Below are positions 18,290 to 26,639 of a stretch of DNA of 64,000 nt, piece after piece. The notes under the pieces were generated by a model that saw only the letters and a program-made list of their open reading frames with translations, was not told the DNA's origin and made no database searches. The stretch's first letter is position 1. Every line of letters starts with the position of its first letter. The DNA lies in NCBI GenBank assembly GCA_963778185.1, contig CAVZTF010000003.1:62001-126000 (forward strand). Reading direction: 5' to 3'. A program made the position numbers and the translations under genes. Origin of the DNA: RPQJ01 sp963778185 (lineage in GTDB: Bacteria; Pseudomonadota; Gammaproteobacteria; Steroidobacterales; Steroidobacteraceae).

Positions 18290-19109
18290 TCCCGAACACG
18301 CGGGCGGCGTTTCCGGCCAGGAAGTCCGCTCGGGTCGCGGTGTCGAGCCCCAGGCCATCCAGCCCTTCCAGGGCCTTGGCCGGCGCTATCATCGGCCAGT
18401 TCGAGCCGAACATCACCTTGGCTCGGCCGTGCGTCTTCAGGTACGCGACGAGATTCGCGGGATAGCGCTGCACCGTGTAGGCCGACGTGTCGATGTAGAC
18501 ATTCGGGTGCTTGGTCGCCACCGCGATCATCTCCTCGGTCCATGGGTAACCGATGTGGCCACCGACGATCACCAGCTCCGGGAAGTCGATGGCGACCTGG
18601 TCGACGTAGGGGATCGGACGGCCCACCTCCGACGGTAGCAGCGGGCCGGTGTGGCCGACCTGCGTGCAGAACGGCACCCCGAGCTCGCAGCATTCGCTGA
18701 AGACCGGGTAGAAGCGTGCGTGCGTCGGAGGCAGTTCCCACAGCCACGGCAACACGCGGATGGCCTTGAAGCCGAGCCTGCGGACACAGCGACGCACCTC
18801 GCGCACGGCATCGCGCGGCCGGCTGATGTCGACGGAGCCAACGCCCACGAACCGGTCGGGCGCCTCGCCCACGAAGCCGGCGACTTCGTCATTCGAAATG
18901 AGCGAGCCCCTGGGGCCCTCCCACGCACAGATCAAGCTCCGCGTGACGCCCGCCTGGTCCATGGCAGCAAGGGTGACGGACACCGGCCACTCGGCCTTTG
19001 CAGCGGACAGGGCGGACGAATCCCGGCGCGTCCAGCGTCGCAGGGACTCGAACATGGGATGATCGAGATGCCGCGCCGTCGGGTGCTGCGACCACGCGTC
19101 GATGATCAT
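18282..19109 (-). CDS. Amidohydrolase-2 family metal-dependent hydrolase
   Basis: A 275-residue TIM-barrel hydrolase of the PF04909 type. VGGHIGYPWTEEM and FGSNWPM are the conserved metal-ligand and active-site strands. The N-terminus reads MIIDAWSQHPTAR, so the usual DxHxH metal pair is not present and only one histidine remains. Members of this family include decarboxylases and lactonases; the substrate here is unknown. Confidence 0.85.
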   Translation of the reverse strand: MIIDAWSQHPTARHLDHPMFESLRRWTRRDSSALSAAKAEWPVSVTLAAMDQAGVTRSLICAWEGPRGSLISNDEVAGFVGEAPDRFVGVGSVDISRPRDAVREVRRCVRRLGFKAIRVLPWLWELPPTHARFYPVFSECCELGVPFCTQVGHTGPLLPSEVGRPIPYVDQVAIDFPELVIVGGHIGYPWTEEMIAVATKHPNVYIDTSAYTVQRYPANLVAYLKTHGRAKVMFGSNWPMIAPAKALEGLDGLGLDTATRADFLAGNAARVFGIT

Positions 19110-19121
19110 GCGGGGACGCGT

Positions 19122-19334
19122 TCAGTGCGCCGTCGGGCGCACGCGGTCCGGGCCGCGTACGGGGCCGGGCCGTTGCTCCGACGCCAATTGCCGGGTCACG
19201 CGCCGACGCCACTCGCGCATGAATCGTCGCATCGTGTCGTCGTCGCACGCCTCCTCGACCTCGAGTCCTTCGGTCGGCAACTGCAGGTTGTCCTCGGCGA
19301 CTTTGGACCGCGGATACATGGTCGTTCCATCCAT
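19122..19334 (-). CDS. Small hypothetical protein, possibly a gene remnant
   Basis: A 70-residue frame just upstream of the amidohydrolase gene on the same strand (12-base gap). It starts MDGTTMYPRSKVAEDNLQLP and contains an acidic-then-basic stretch (EEACDDDTMRRFMREWRRRV). No ribosome site precedes the ATG, and the frame stays open for another 15 codons upstream without a start, so it may be the 3' remnant of a longer gene. I do not recognise a family. Confidence 0.35.
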   Translation of the reverse strand: MDGTTMYPRSKVAEDNLQLPTEGLEVEEACDDDTMRRFMREWRRRVTRQLASEQRPGPVRGPDRVRPTAH

Positions 19335-19637
19335 GTGGTGCTGCGTCGGGCTGATGTTGCCACGGCCCGGCGGCGCCGCGGCTGTGGAATCTGCTTATCC
19401 GTTCGCGCCAGGCACGAGCCCGGCGCAAATGTGACGCAGTTCAAGCCTGCGCGGCCGTAGGGACCCGACTTGCGGCCTGGGGCACTCCTCGAACTCACCC
19501 ACAGGCTGCGAAAACGGCCGCAGCGCCTCACGCGCGCCCATTCTGTGACGTGGCACAAGGTCGCGGAACGCATCTTACTTAAACTCGGCAGCGTTCGATC
19601 TTCGACGACTTGCTCGAGGCCGCCCCGGCCTCATGAC
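19335..19637. other. Intergenic region upstream of the signalling operon
   Basis: About 300 bases without a supported gene. It must hold the promoter for the operon beginning at 19649, but no clear -35/-10 pair is visible. The stretch near 19565-19585 is the only AT-rich part. Confidence 0.5.
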
Positions 19638-19648
19638 AGGAGGGCCAC

Positions 19649-21901
19649 TTGGCCGCGATGCCCGCGCCCGTTGATGGGCAAACGAGTGACGCCACTGCCG
19701 TCAGGCCGGACCGTTCGCGCCCGTTGCGGGCGGAATTCATAGCCATCACCAGCGACGACTCGCTGCTGGAGCAGATCGGCCAGGCCCTCGACGGCGAATC
19801 GACCGTCCGCCACGTGGAGACCGCCCCGGAGGCGCGCGAATTCCTGCGCCCGACGCAGCCCTGCGTACTGCTGCTCGATGCCACGGGGCTCGAGGACCCG
19901 GCCACAATCGTCAAGGGCCTTCAATCGCCCGACCTGACCAGCGTCGTCATCGTATTCGCGCCGGCCAACCGCAGCGCCGACGTCGCCCGCGCCATCCGCG
20001 GGTCCGCGGCGTTCGCCGTGTTGCCCATCCCGGTCGAGCCTGCCCAGGCCATGGCCGTCATCGAAGGGGCTCGTGAGGAGTCCCTGGCGCGCTACAGCCT
20101 GGCTGCCAGCCAACAGGCGAGCGCCCTCCCGACCGCATTGGCGCCTGCGCCGGCGCCTGCGTCAGCCCCGGCCTCGGCCTCGGCCTCGGCGCCAGCCCCG
20201 ACAACGGCTGATGCCCCGGTTCCCGTCAGTCGGGTGCGACCCAGGGCGCCCGGCGCGCCGACGCCAGCCGAGTTCGATGCCCAGCAGACCTTTGCCCCGT
20301 TGCCCACGGGAGGGCGATCCGGCGGTGGCCGTGCGAAGCTGGTCATGCTCGCCGGGGCAGCCCTGGCCCTGATCGCTGCAGCCATCGCCTGGCTCGTGCT
20401 GCGGGAGCCCGAGACCCCGCCCCAGGCGGCCGCGGCGCCCGCCGCTGTCGTCCCGACATCGCCGGCGGCAGAGGCATCGGCGCCCGTGGAGGCACCGGCA
20501 CCCACCGTCACGTCCGAGGCGATCCAGTCGGGCTCCATCGACGAACTCCTCGAGAGCGCCCGCGCGGCCATCCGTGAGCGTCGCTACACGAATCCCGAGG
20601 GCGACAATGCGCTCAACTATTACCGCTCGGTGCTCGCACAGGAGCCCGACAACGGCGAGGCCGGCGAAGGACTGCAACGCATCGCCGCGGTATTGCAGGA
20701 GCGGACGCAAGCGGCGCTCACGGCCCGCCGTACCGAAGAGGCCGCGGGCACGATTGCGCAGCTCCGCTCGATTCGCCCGGACCATCCGGCGTTGGCGCAA
20801 TTCGATGCCAAGCTCGCCGACGCGCAGATAAGCTCGGCCCTCGGTGAGGGCAACGTCGAGCGCGCGAGCAGCCTGCTGCGGAGCGCCACGCAGGCCGGAA
20901 CGCTGCCACCGCAGAGCGCCGCACGCTGGCGCAGCGAGATCGAACGCCAACAAGGCAGCGCGCAGGCGGACCAGCTCGCGCGGCTCGTCTCCGTGAAGAT
21001 CCGCGAAGGCAGGCTCGTCGAACCCGCCAACGACAACGCGAAGCTCCATCTCGCACAGCTGCGCCGCCTGCCCCACGCACCGCCGCAGCTCGTGAGCCGG
21101 GCGACGACGGAGCTGCAGCAGGCCTACCTCAAGCGGTTCCGCGAGGCGAGCGCACAAGCGCTGGCCACGGAAACCGAGCGCTGGCAGGTGGAGGCGCGGG
21201 CGCTCGGGGTGAGCGCGGCCGAGCTCGCCGCCATCCAGCGGGAAACCAGTTCCAGGGCGAGCGTGAAGCAGGTCCAGCAGGATTCGACGAACTTCGCGCA
21301 GCTGATCCAGCAGCGCATCGCGGCGGGACAGCTACTCGAGCCGTCCGGCGACAGCGCGCTCTTCCACCTGAACGCATTCCGGAAGGCCGATCCCACCTCG
21401 GCCGCACTCGCCGCCAGTGAACGGGCACTGTCCGCCAAGCTGCTCGAGCAGGGGCGCGGCGCGCTCACCGATGGCAGTGTCTACCGGGCCCAGGCGAGCG
21501 CCGCCGCCGCCCGCCAGATCGGCGTGAATCTCGACCAGGTCGCGGCCCTCGAACGCGACGTCGCTGCCGCTGGTAGCGCCCAGCCCGAGTCGCAGGCACC
21601 GTCAAAGGAAGCCCGGTCGCCCATCCAGCTCAAGCGCACGCGCTACGTACCGCCCGACTACCCGGCCAACGCGCTGAAGAACAACCTGGCCGGCGAAGTC
21701 CGCGTGCGGGTCACCGTGCAGGCCGACGGCAAGGTCAAGGACGCAACCGTGGTGAGCTCGAACCCCGCCAGGGTGTTCGATGAGGCTGCGCTCGCCGCCG
21801 TGCGCAAGTGGCGCTTCAAGCCCATCGGCGAGGACGACTCCGGCGTCGAGGCGAGCGCGGTAGCGACGATCGCATTCCAACCAGGGGACTCGAAGCCGTG
21901 A
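19649..21901 (+). CDS. TonB-like protein with an N-terminal pseudo-receiver domain
   Basis: A 750-residue protein of unusual build. Residues 27-145 look like a response-regulator receiver: acidic pair in AITSDD, Asp77 in LLLDATG, VIVFAPAN for strand 4, but AVLPIPVEP in place of the conserved Lys, so phosphorylation is doubtful. A Pro/Ala/Ser linker (155-190) leads to a membrane segment at 231-251, then a long helical region, and a TonB C-terminal domain over the last 90 residues (YPANALKNNLAGEVRVRV, AALAAVRKWRFKP). The TTG start at 19649 is preferred because AGGAGG ends 5 bases before it. Probable envelope signalling or energy-transduction role. Confidence 0.85.
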   Translation: MAAMPAPVDGQTSDATAVRPDRSRPLRAEFIAITSDDSLLEQIGQALDGESTVRHVETAPEAREFLRPTQPCVLLLDATGLEDPATIVKGLQSPDLTSVVIVFAPANRSADVARAIRGSAAFAVLPIPVEPAQAMAVIEGAREESLARYSLAASQQASALPTALAPAPAPASAPASASASAPAPTTADAPVPVSRVRPRAPGAPTPAEFDAQQTFAPLPTGGRSGGGRAKLVMLAGAALALIAAAIAWLVLREPETPPQAAAAPAAVVPTSPAAEASAPVEAPAPTVTSEAIQSGSIDELLESARAAIRERRYTNPEGDNALNYYRSVLAQEPDNGEAGEGLQRIAAVLQERTQAALTARRTEEAAGTIAQLRSIRPDHPALAQFDAKLADAQISSALGEGNVERASSLLRSATQAGTLPPQSAARWRSEIERQQGSAQADQLARLVSVKIREGRLVEPANDNAKLHLAQLRRLPHAPPQLVSRATTELQQAYLKRFREASAQALATETERWQVEARALGVSAAELAAIQRETSSRASVKQVQQDSTNFAQLIQQRIAAGQLLEPSGDSALFHLNAFRKADPTSAALAASERALSAKLLEQGRGALTDGSVYRAQASAAAARQIGVNLDQVAALERDVAAAGSAQPESQAPSKEARSPIQLKRTRYVPPDYPANALKNNLAGEVRVRVTVQADGKVKDATVVSSNPARVFDEAALAAVRKWRFKPIGEDDSGVEASAVATIAFQPGDSKP

Positions 21902-23991
21902 CGAGAATGAATCTGCTCGGACGAGCACGGAACAGCGCCGCGGCCTTCGGTTTCGTGGCGCTGCTCGTCGCGTTCATCGGCACCGTCCTGGTGCCCGGTT
22001 ACCGGCTGGCCAACGAGCTCTCGGGTAACTCGGCGGCGCTCAAGCTCGCGAGCGAGCGTCGCGGCCTGGCGGATTCCGTCGCCGGCTCGCTCGGCGCGAT
22101 CCGCGACCGCCTCGCTTCGGGAGCCTACATCGGCGAGGCGATCGACGAGATCGGCGGATCCATCGAGGATTTCGACCTGGCGCTCGAGCAACTGCAGCAT
22201 TCCGCGGCCGGCGACACGCAGGAGTTGCGCGACGCCGAGGCGCGCTGGACCGAGTACCGCAAGCTCCTCGAGCCCGTCGCCGCGTTCCAGGGCGTACCGT
22301 ACCTCGACAGCGACACCGGCGGCGCCCAGTTGAACGCTGGCGGGCGCAGGCTTCTCGAAGACACAAGGCGCGCCCTGCAGTTCAATCGCACCGGCGCCGC
22401 ACAGCTGACTGCGGCGATGACGGCCATCGGAGCGCGCCTCGAAGGCGACGTGGCGGCAGGCTCCTCGACGCTGCGCGGACTCATGGTCGCCGGCGTCGTG
22501 TTCGCGTGCCTGCTGGTCGCCCTGCTTGCCTACGTGCAGTGGCTCAAGGCGCGGCACGAGCGTGCCGCCGTCGAGGCGCAGAACCAGACGCGCGACATCC
22601 TGGCCACGGTGAAGGATGGACTGTTCCTGCTCGACTCGGACTTCCGCATCGGCAAGGCGCATTCCGCGGCGCTGTCCACCCTGCTACGTCGTGAGAAATT
22701 CGACGGATTGACCTTCGAGGACCTGCTGCGCGACCTGGTGCCGGAGAAGACGCTCGCGACCGCGACCAAGTACGTCAAGCTCCTGTGGGGTGAGCGTGCC
22801 AACGAAAACCTGATCCGCAGCATCAACCCGCTCGCCGAGGTCGAGGTGCAGATCGATCGCGGCGACGGCAGCCGCGACGCCAAGTACCTCGAGTTCGAGT
22901 TCCACCGCGTCCGCGGCGACGAAGGCATCCGGCAGGTGCTGGTGACCGTCAACGACGTGACCTCCCGCGTGCTGCTCGCGCGCGAACTCAAGGAATCCCA
23001 CGAGAGCGCGCAGTCGCAGATGGACATGCTGCTCGGCATCCTCCACGCCGACCCGAAGCAGGTGACGTCGTTCGTCGACGACGCGGGCGCCGCGCTCGGC
23101 CACATCAACACCGTGCTGAAGGTGCCGGCGCGCAACGACCGCGACTTCCGCGAGAAGATCGACCAGCTGTTCCGCGAGATGCACCGCATCAAGGGCGAGG
23201 CCGCGGTGCTCGGCATCGTCACCGTGGAGACTCGCGCCCACGAGTTCGAGGACCTGCTGAACGAGCTGCGGCAGCGCGACCAGCTCTCCGGCAGCGACTT
23301 CCTGCCGCTGGTCGTGCGACTCGACGAGCTCTTCAACCACCTGCAGTCGGTCCGCGAGCTTGTCGCCCGCCTGGACGGGCTGCGCGCCACGGCGCTGCTG
23401 TCGGCCGCGCCCGCGGCGCCGGCGGCCTCCCCGGCTTCGCTGGGCGCGCTGGCGAAGCGCATCGCCGCGGAGAACGGCAAGACGATACGCCTGGTCGCGG
23501 CGGGCCTGGACGACGTGCCCGATGACTATCGGAAAACGCTGCGGGACATCGTCATCCAGCTGGTGCGCAACGCGGTCGTCCACGGCATCGAGCCCGCGGA
23601 CACCCGCCGCCGCCTCGAAAAGGAGGAGACCGGCGTGGTGCAGGTGCAATTCAAGCGCACTGAGGGCGGCTACGAGCTCCTGTTCCAGGACGACGGCGCC
23701 GGCATCGTGGCGGAGCACATCCGCGAGACTGCCGTGGCCCGCGGCGTGATCAGCGCGGAGGAGGCCCAGGCGCTCGACTCGAAGTCGGCCCTCACCCTCA
23801 TCTTCCGCCCCGGATTCTCCACCCACGGCAGCAGCGACCGCGACGCCGGACGCGGCGTCGGCCTGGATCTCGTGCGCCGCATGGTGCAGTCGCTCGGTGG
23901 CCGCATCAGCGTGGCGACCGCGCCCGGGAAGTACACGAGGTTCCGTGTCCTGGTGCCTGCGGAGCAGGCCCGGCAGGACGCCGTCGCCTGA
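21898..23991 (+). CDS. Membrane CheA-like sensor kinase with Hpt and HATPase domains
   Basis: The GTG at 21898 overlaps the preceding TGA; an ATG at 21907 is an equal alternative (694 residues, numbering used here). Two membrane segments (11-31, 191-213) enclose a helical sensor of about 160 residues. A PAS-like region (228-355) is followed by an Hpt domain with the phospho-acceptor His426 in FREMHRIKGEA, and a HATPase domain (540-690) with N-box Asn555 (QLVRNAVVHG), DDGAGI and GRGVGLDLV. There is no P3 dimerisation or CheW-like domain, so it is a stripped CheA-like kinase rather than a chemotaxis array component. Confidence 0.87.
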   Translation: MTRMNLLGRARNSAAAFGFVALLVAFIGTVLVPGYRLANELSGNSAALKLASERRGLADSVAGSLGAIRDRLASGAYIGEAIDEIGGSIEDFDLALEQLQHSAAGDTQELRDAEARWTEYRKLLEPVAAFQGVPYLDSDTGGAQLNAGGRRLLEDTRRALQFNRTGAAQLTAAMTAIGARLEGDVAAGSSTLRGLMVAGVVFACLLVALLAYVQWLKARHERAAVEAQNQTRDILATVKDGLFLLDSDFRIGKAHSAALSTLLRREKFDGLTFEDLLRDLVPEKTLATATKYVKLLWGERANENLIRSINPLAEVEVQIDRGDGSRDAKYLEFEFHRVRGDEGIRQVLVTVNDVTSRVLLARELKESHESAQSQMDMLLGILHADPKQVTSFVDDAGAALGHINTVLKVPARNDRDFREKIDQLFREMHRIKGEAAVLGIVTVETRAHEFEDLLNELRQRDQLSGSDFLPLVVRLDELFNHLQSVRELVARLDGLRATALLSAAPAAPAASPASLGALAKRIAAENGKTIRLVAAGLDDVPDDYRKTLRDIVIQLVRNAVVHGIEPADTRRRLEKEETGVVQVQFKRTEGGYELLFQDDGAGIVAEHIRETAVARGVISAEEAQALDSKSALTLIFRPGFSTHGSSDRDAGRGVGLDLVRRMVQSLGGRISVATAPGKYTRFRVLVPAEQARQDAVA

Positions 23992-24015
23992 CGGGATTAG
24001 CGAGAAACACCGGCA

Positions 24016-24411
24016 ATGTCTGCTACCGCCCCTGCCTTCGGCCGTCCGCTGCGGATGCTGATCGTGGACGACTCCAACGTCATCCGGCGGCGCATCGAGC
24101 GATCGCAACAGATCGACCGGCTGGAAGTCGTTGGCCTCGCGAGCAACGGCTTCGAGGCAATCGAGCTCTTCCGCCAGACCGATCCCGACGTCGTGACGAT
24201 GGACATCACGATGCCGCAGATGGACGGCATCGAGTGCGTCGGCCGGCTGGTGGAGATGAAGCCGCACGTCCTGATCCTCGTCGTCTCGGCCCTGGCGGAC
24301 AAGGCCACGGCCGTCGAGGCGATGGAAAAAGGTGCGAACGGCTTCCTGAACAAGCCGTTCACCGACCGGCAGCTCAACGACGCTCTCGAAGAGCTGATTG
24401 CCGGGATGTGA
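24016..24411 (+). CDS. CheY-like single-domain response regulator
   Basis: A 131-residue receiver domain without an output domain. The acidic pair is in LIVDDSN, the phospho-acceptor Asp is in VTMDITMPQMDG, the switch Ser in VVSALAD and the Lys in LNKPF; all are intact. It follows the kinase by 24 bases and is the obvious phosphoryl acceptor from its Hpt domain. Confidence 0.93.
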   Translation: MSATAPAFGRPLRMLIVDDSNVIRRRIERSQQIDRLEVVGLASNGFEAIELFRQTDPDVVTMDITMPQMDGIECVGRLVEMKPHVLILVVSALADKATAVEAMEKGANGFLNKPFTDRQLNDALEELIAGM

Positions 24412-24418
24412 GGCCAGG

Positions 24419-24868
24419 ATGCTCGAGGAACAGGACATCCGCGCGTTCGTCTACGGCACGACGAACTACTTCGAGGTCGCCGCGCAGCAGGCGGCCTCCG
24501 TGGGATCGCCTTTCCTGGTTACCCAGGGCAGCCCCGAGATCCACGACTACACCGGGGTGATCGCGGTATCCGGCCGTCGCAACGGCATCGTCTACTTCTC
24601 GGCGCCGCGCGGCATGCTCACCGTGCTGCTGATGAAGATGAACGAGAGCAACGTCACGCACGAGAATCTGCGCGACCTCGTCGGCGAGGTCGCCAATACG
24701 ATCTCAGGCAACGTGCGCCGCGACTTCGGCAAGGACTTCGTGATCTCGGTCCCGACCGTGGTGACCGGGACCACGGAGCCCATCGCCCTGCCGCCGGATT
24801 GCCGTCCCGTGGTGATACCGATCAACTGGCGCAGCCACGCGGCCAAGCTCGTCGTCTGCCTGAACTGA
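24419..24868 (+). CDS. CheX-like CheY-P phosphatase family protein
   Basis: A 149-residue protein of the CheX/CheC type. The catalytic-type pattern appears as EVANTISGN (Glu-x-x-Asn followed by GN), within the segment LRDLVGEVANTISGN. It starts 7 bases after the receiver gene, with GAGG nearby, so it would reset the phosphorylated receiver. Its last 47 bases overlap the 3' end of a convergent PEP-CTERM gene. Confidence 0.85.
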   Translation: MLEEQDIRAFVYGTTNYFEVAAQQAASVGSPFLVTQGSPEIHDYTGVIAVSGRRNGIVYFSAPRGMLTVLLMKMNESNVTHENLRDLVGEVANTISGNVRRDFGKDFVISVPTVVTGTTEPIALPPDCRPVVIPINWRSHAAKLVVCLN

Positions 24869-25340
24869 CCCCGCGTGGCGCTCCGGCGACCCTGCGTCGC
24901 CGCACGAAACCCAGCCCCGCGAGGCCCAGGCCGACCAGCGCGAGGGTGCCGGGTTCAGGCACGCTGGCCCGGCTGCGCGCGAAGCTCCAGACGGTCCCCG
25001 GGCTCCCGAAGAAGCGGGCACCGCCCGGCTCGGCAAAGCACCAACCCGTGATATCGCTGAAGGTGGCGCAGCCGGCGACGACCGTGCTGGGGGTCGTGTA
25101 GGCACCCGACTCGCCGACGACATGCAAGATGGAATAGAAGTCACCGAGGAAGGCGACGCCCGAGAATCCCGTCACTTCGGAGATCTGCAGGACCTTGTCG
25201 CCGTCGTCGTCGAACAGGATCTGGAAGTGGCCGATGCCCGGGACGACGCTCGTGGCCTCCAGCCTCATCGATACGGCGTTGGCCGTTCCCGCGGCCGCCA
25301 GCAGTCCCACGGTCAGTAATCCCAGAATCGTCTTGCTCAT
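24822..25340 (-). CDS. PEP-CTERM sorting-domain protein 1
   Basis: A 172-residue exported protein: signal peptide (LGLLTVGLLAAAGTANA), a short beta-rich body with two cysteines, then the exosortase signal VPEPGTLALVGLGLAGL followed by RRRR. Unusually, about 18 residues continue after the basic cluster, and this extension is the part that overlaps the end of the CheX gene. Such proteins are processed by exosortase and linked to exopolysaccharide. I found no sigma-54 promoter or IHF match upstream, unlike the next two genes. Confidence 0.88.
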   Translation of the reverse strand: MSKTILGLLTVGLLAAAGTANAVSMRLEATSVVPGIGHFQILFDDDGDKVLQISEVTGFSGVAFLGDFYSILHVVGESGAYTTPSTVVAGCATFSDITGWCFAEPGGARFFGSPGTVWSFARSRASVPEPGTLALVGLGLAGLGFVRRRRVAGAPRGVSSGRRRAWPRGCAS

Positions 25341-25456
25341 CGCGGCCTATTTTGCGGGTTGTGTTAGCACCGCCCCGCTTGGGCAGGGCAGCACATAGGA
25401 ACATACCCGAAAGGAGTCGTCGCCGTCGCCGGGAGAGTTTCGCCTGTGCAAACGAA

Positions 25457-25479
25457 AACCCCGGCGCGTGGCCGGGGTT
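25457..25479 (-). terminator. Intrinsic terminator of PEP-CTERM gene 2
   Basis: A 9-bp perfect stem (AACCCCGGC / GCCGGGGTT) with a 5-base loop, followed on the minus strand by a TTTTCGTTT tract. It lies 22 bases after the stop codon and is nearly identical to the terminator of PEP-CTERM gene 3. Confidence 0.8.
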
Positions 25480-25501
25480 CGTGTCGAGTCGAGCGTGCTG
25501 G

Positions 25502-26239
25502 TCAGTTCGCTTTGCGTCGCCGGCGCAGGCCGAGGCCGACGAGGCCGAGGCCGAACAGCGCGAGCGGGCCGGGCTCCGGGACGCTGCCGCCCCTGGTGGC
25601 GGCGACGTAGTCCTGGTACTGGCCGCTCGAGAACCGGTAGACCGTCCAGTCCTGGTATCCGGTGCCTTGATAGTTTGCGACCTGGCCAAGCATCAGGTTG
25701 GCGGCGGTCAGTACCGCACTGGCGCTCCCGGTCCACTGAAAGGTGGAGTTGCCTGACAGGCTGAGATTGGTGTCGAAACTGATCTCCCACAGCGCGACCT
25801 GGAATGCGGCCGACAGGACGTCATTGCTGAATGTGCCGAAGGTCGTCTGCGCGCCGACGTTCCAGAAATCCCCTTGCGCCTGGTTAGGGTAGGCGACGTC
25901 GTACAGCTTGCGGATGTTGTCGAGGTTGGCGCCTGCGTAGACCGCCGACGAGTAAGCATTCGGTCCCGTGTTCGCGTGCTGCGCCAGGTCGACGCAGAAG
26001 AACCGGAAGAACGAGTCCGCCGGCATCGACGCCGCCGAGCCGGTCCAGAAGTTCCCGGTGAACTGACCGCCCTGCCCCGTGTATCCCGTCACGGCGACCG
26101 GATCAAACCCGACCCCGCCACCAGCGTTGCCGACGCGTAGATTTCCGTTGCTGCCGACGGACGCGTGGAACTCCACGGCTCCTGCCGTCGTCGATGCAGC
26201 CAGCAAGGACATTGCGAAGAGGGCTTGTTTGAGTCGCAT
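25502..26239 (-). CDS. PEP-CTERM sorting-domain protein 2
   Basis: A 245-residue exported protein with a signal peptide (LFAMSLLAASTTAGA), a body that resembles PEP-CTERM proteins of the thioester-like or adhesion type without catalytic residues I can name, and the sorting tail VPEPGPLALFGLGLVGLGL with RRRR. The tail from GGSVPEPGP is nearly identical to that of protein 3, pointing to duplication. The ATG at 26239 has no strong ribosome site but opens the signal peptide. A sigma-54 promoter match lies at 26276-26291. Confidence 0.88.
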   Translation of the reverse strand: MRLKQALFAMSLLAASTTAGAVEFHASVGSNGNLRVGNAGGGVGFDPVAVTGYTGQGGQFTGNFWTGSAASMPADSFFRFFCVDLAQHANTGPNAYSSAVYAGANLDNIRKLYDVAYPNQAQGDFWNVGAQTTFGTFSNDVLSAAFQVALWEISFDTNLSLSGNSTFQWTGSASAVLTAANLMLGQVANYQGTGYQDWTVYRFSSGQYQDYVAATRGGSVPEPGPLALFGLGLVGLGLRRRRKAN

Positions 26240-26275
26240 TTGTATTAAATCCGCGGCAGTTCCTGCAGGTGACCA

Positions 26276-26291
26276 TGCAGTCTTCGTGCCA
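26276..26291 (-). promoter_or_regulatory. Sigma-54 promoter of PEP-CTERM gene 2
   Basis: Minus strand reads TGGCAC-GAAGA-CTGCA, matching the TGGCAC-N5-TTGCW consensus with one change in the -12 box and exact GG and GC spacing. Transcription would start near 26265, giving a leader of about 25 bases. Confidence 0.72.
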
Positions 26292-26309
26292 GCCATGGCA
26301 TGGCTTCAG

Positions 26310-26322
26310 AATCAAGCCCTTA
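26310..26322 (-). promoter_or_regulatory. IHF consensus site upstream of the sigma-54 promoter
   Basis: AATCAAGCCCTTA at 26310-26322 is a full match to WATCAANNNNTTR, 18 bp upstream of the -24 element. IHF bending between an enhancer-bound activator and sigma-54 polymerase is a well-known arrangement. A dyad GTCG-CTC-CGAC at 26367-26377 is a candidate activator site. Confidence 0.62.
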
Positions 26323-26593
26323 CGAGTTGCACACCGCAGGATCACACCACGGATGTAAGACTATTCGTCGCTCCGACCACGCCAGGCACCCGTTGATGCA
26401 GACGAACTGGACATAAGCTTGGATTACGCACGGAGTTGCACTGATTCTCGTCGCAAGCCACGCGAGTCTTGCAGGCATCGCCTGGATCAGATGCAAAGGA
26501 CGTCGACAGGACCGGAGCCGGCATCGGGAAGTTGGACGTGTTGCCCGCTAACTGCGCGTTCTGATTCATGCCCACGCAATTCCTCACAAGCAG
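26323..26593. other. Intergenic region between PEP-CTERM genes 2 and 3
   Basis: No supported gene. It contains the candidate activator dyad at 26367-26377 and is less GC-rich than its surroundings. An 81-codon frame on the minus strand is rejected elsewhere in this report. Confidence 0.5.
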
Positions 26594-26618
26594 GAACCCC
26601 GGCGCGAGGCCGGGGTTC
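26594..26618 (-). terminator. Intrinsic terminator of PEP-CTERM gene 3
   Basis: A 10-bp stem (GAACCCCGGC / GCCGGGGTTC) with a 5-base loop. The stem and loop are almost the same as the terminator at 25457-25479 and stand the same distance (21 bases) from the stop codon. The T-tract after it is weak. Confidence 0.7.
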
Positions 26619-26639
26619 TTGTCTTGCCGAGCGTGTCGC

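Noticed and set aside
19544..19557. TGTGACGTGGCACA palindrome as a CRP site
   Set aside because: The spacing is too short for the TGTGA-N6-TCACA consensus; only the outer TGTG/CACA match.
25341..25456. Sigma-54 and IHF sites upstream of PEP-CTERM gene 1
   Set aside because: I searched for the same motif set found at genes 2 and 3 and found no match to either element.
26342..26587. 81-codon cysteine-containing frame on the minus strand between two PEP-CTERM genes
   Set aside because: It begins with a GTG immediately after the terminator hairpin of gene 3, has no ribosome site, overlaps the candidate IHF/activator region and resembles no protein I know.
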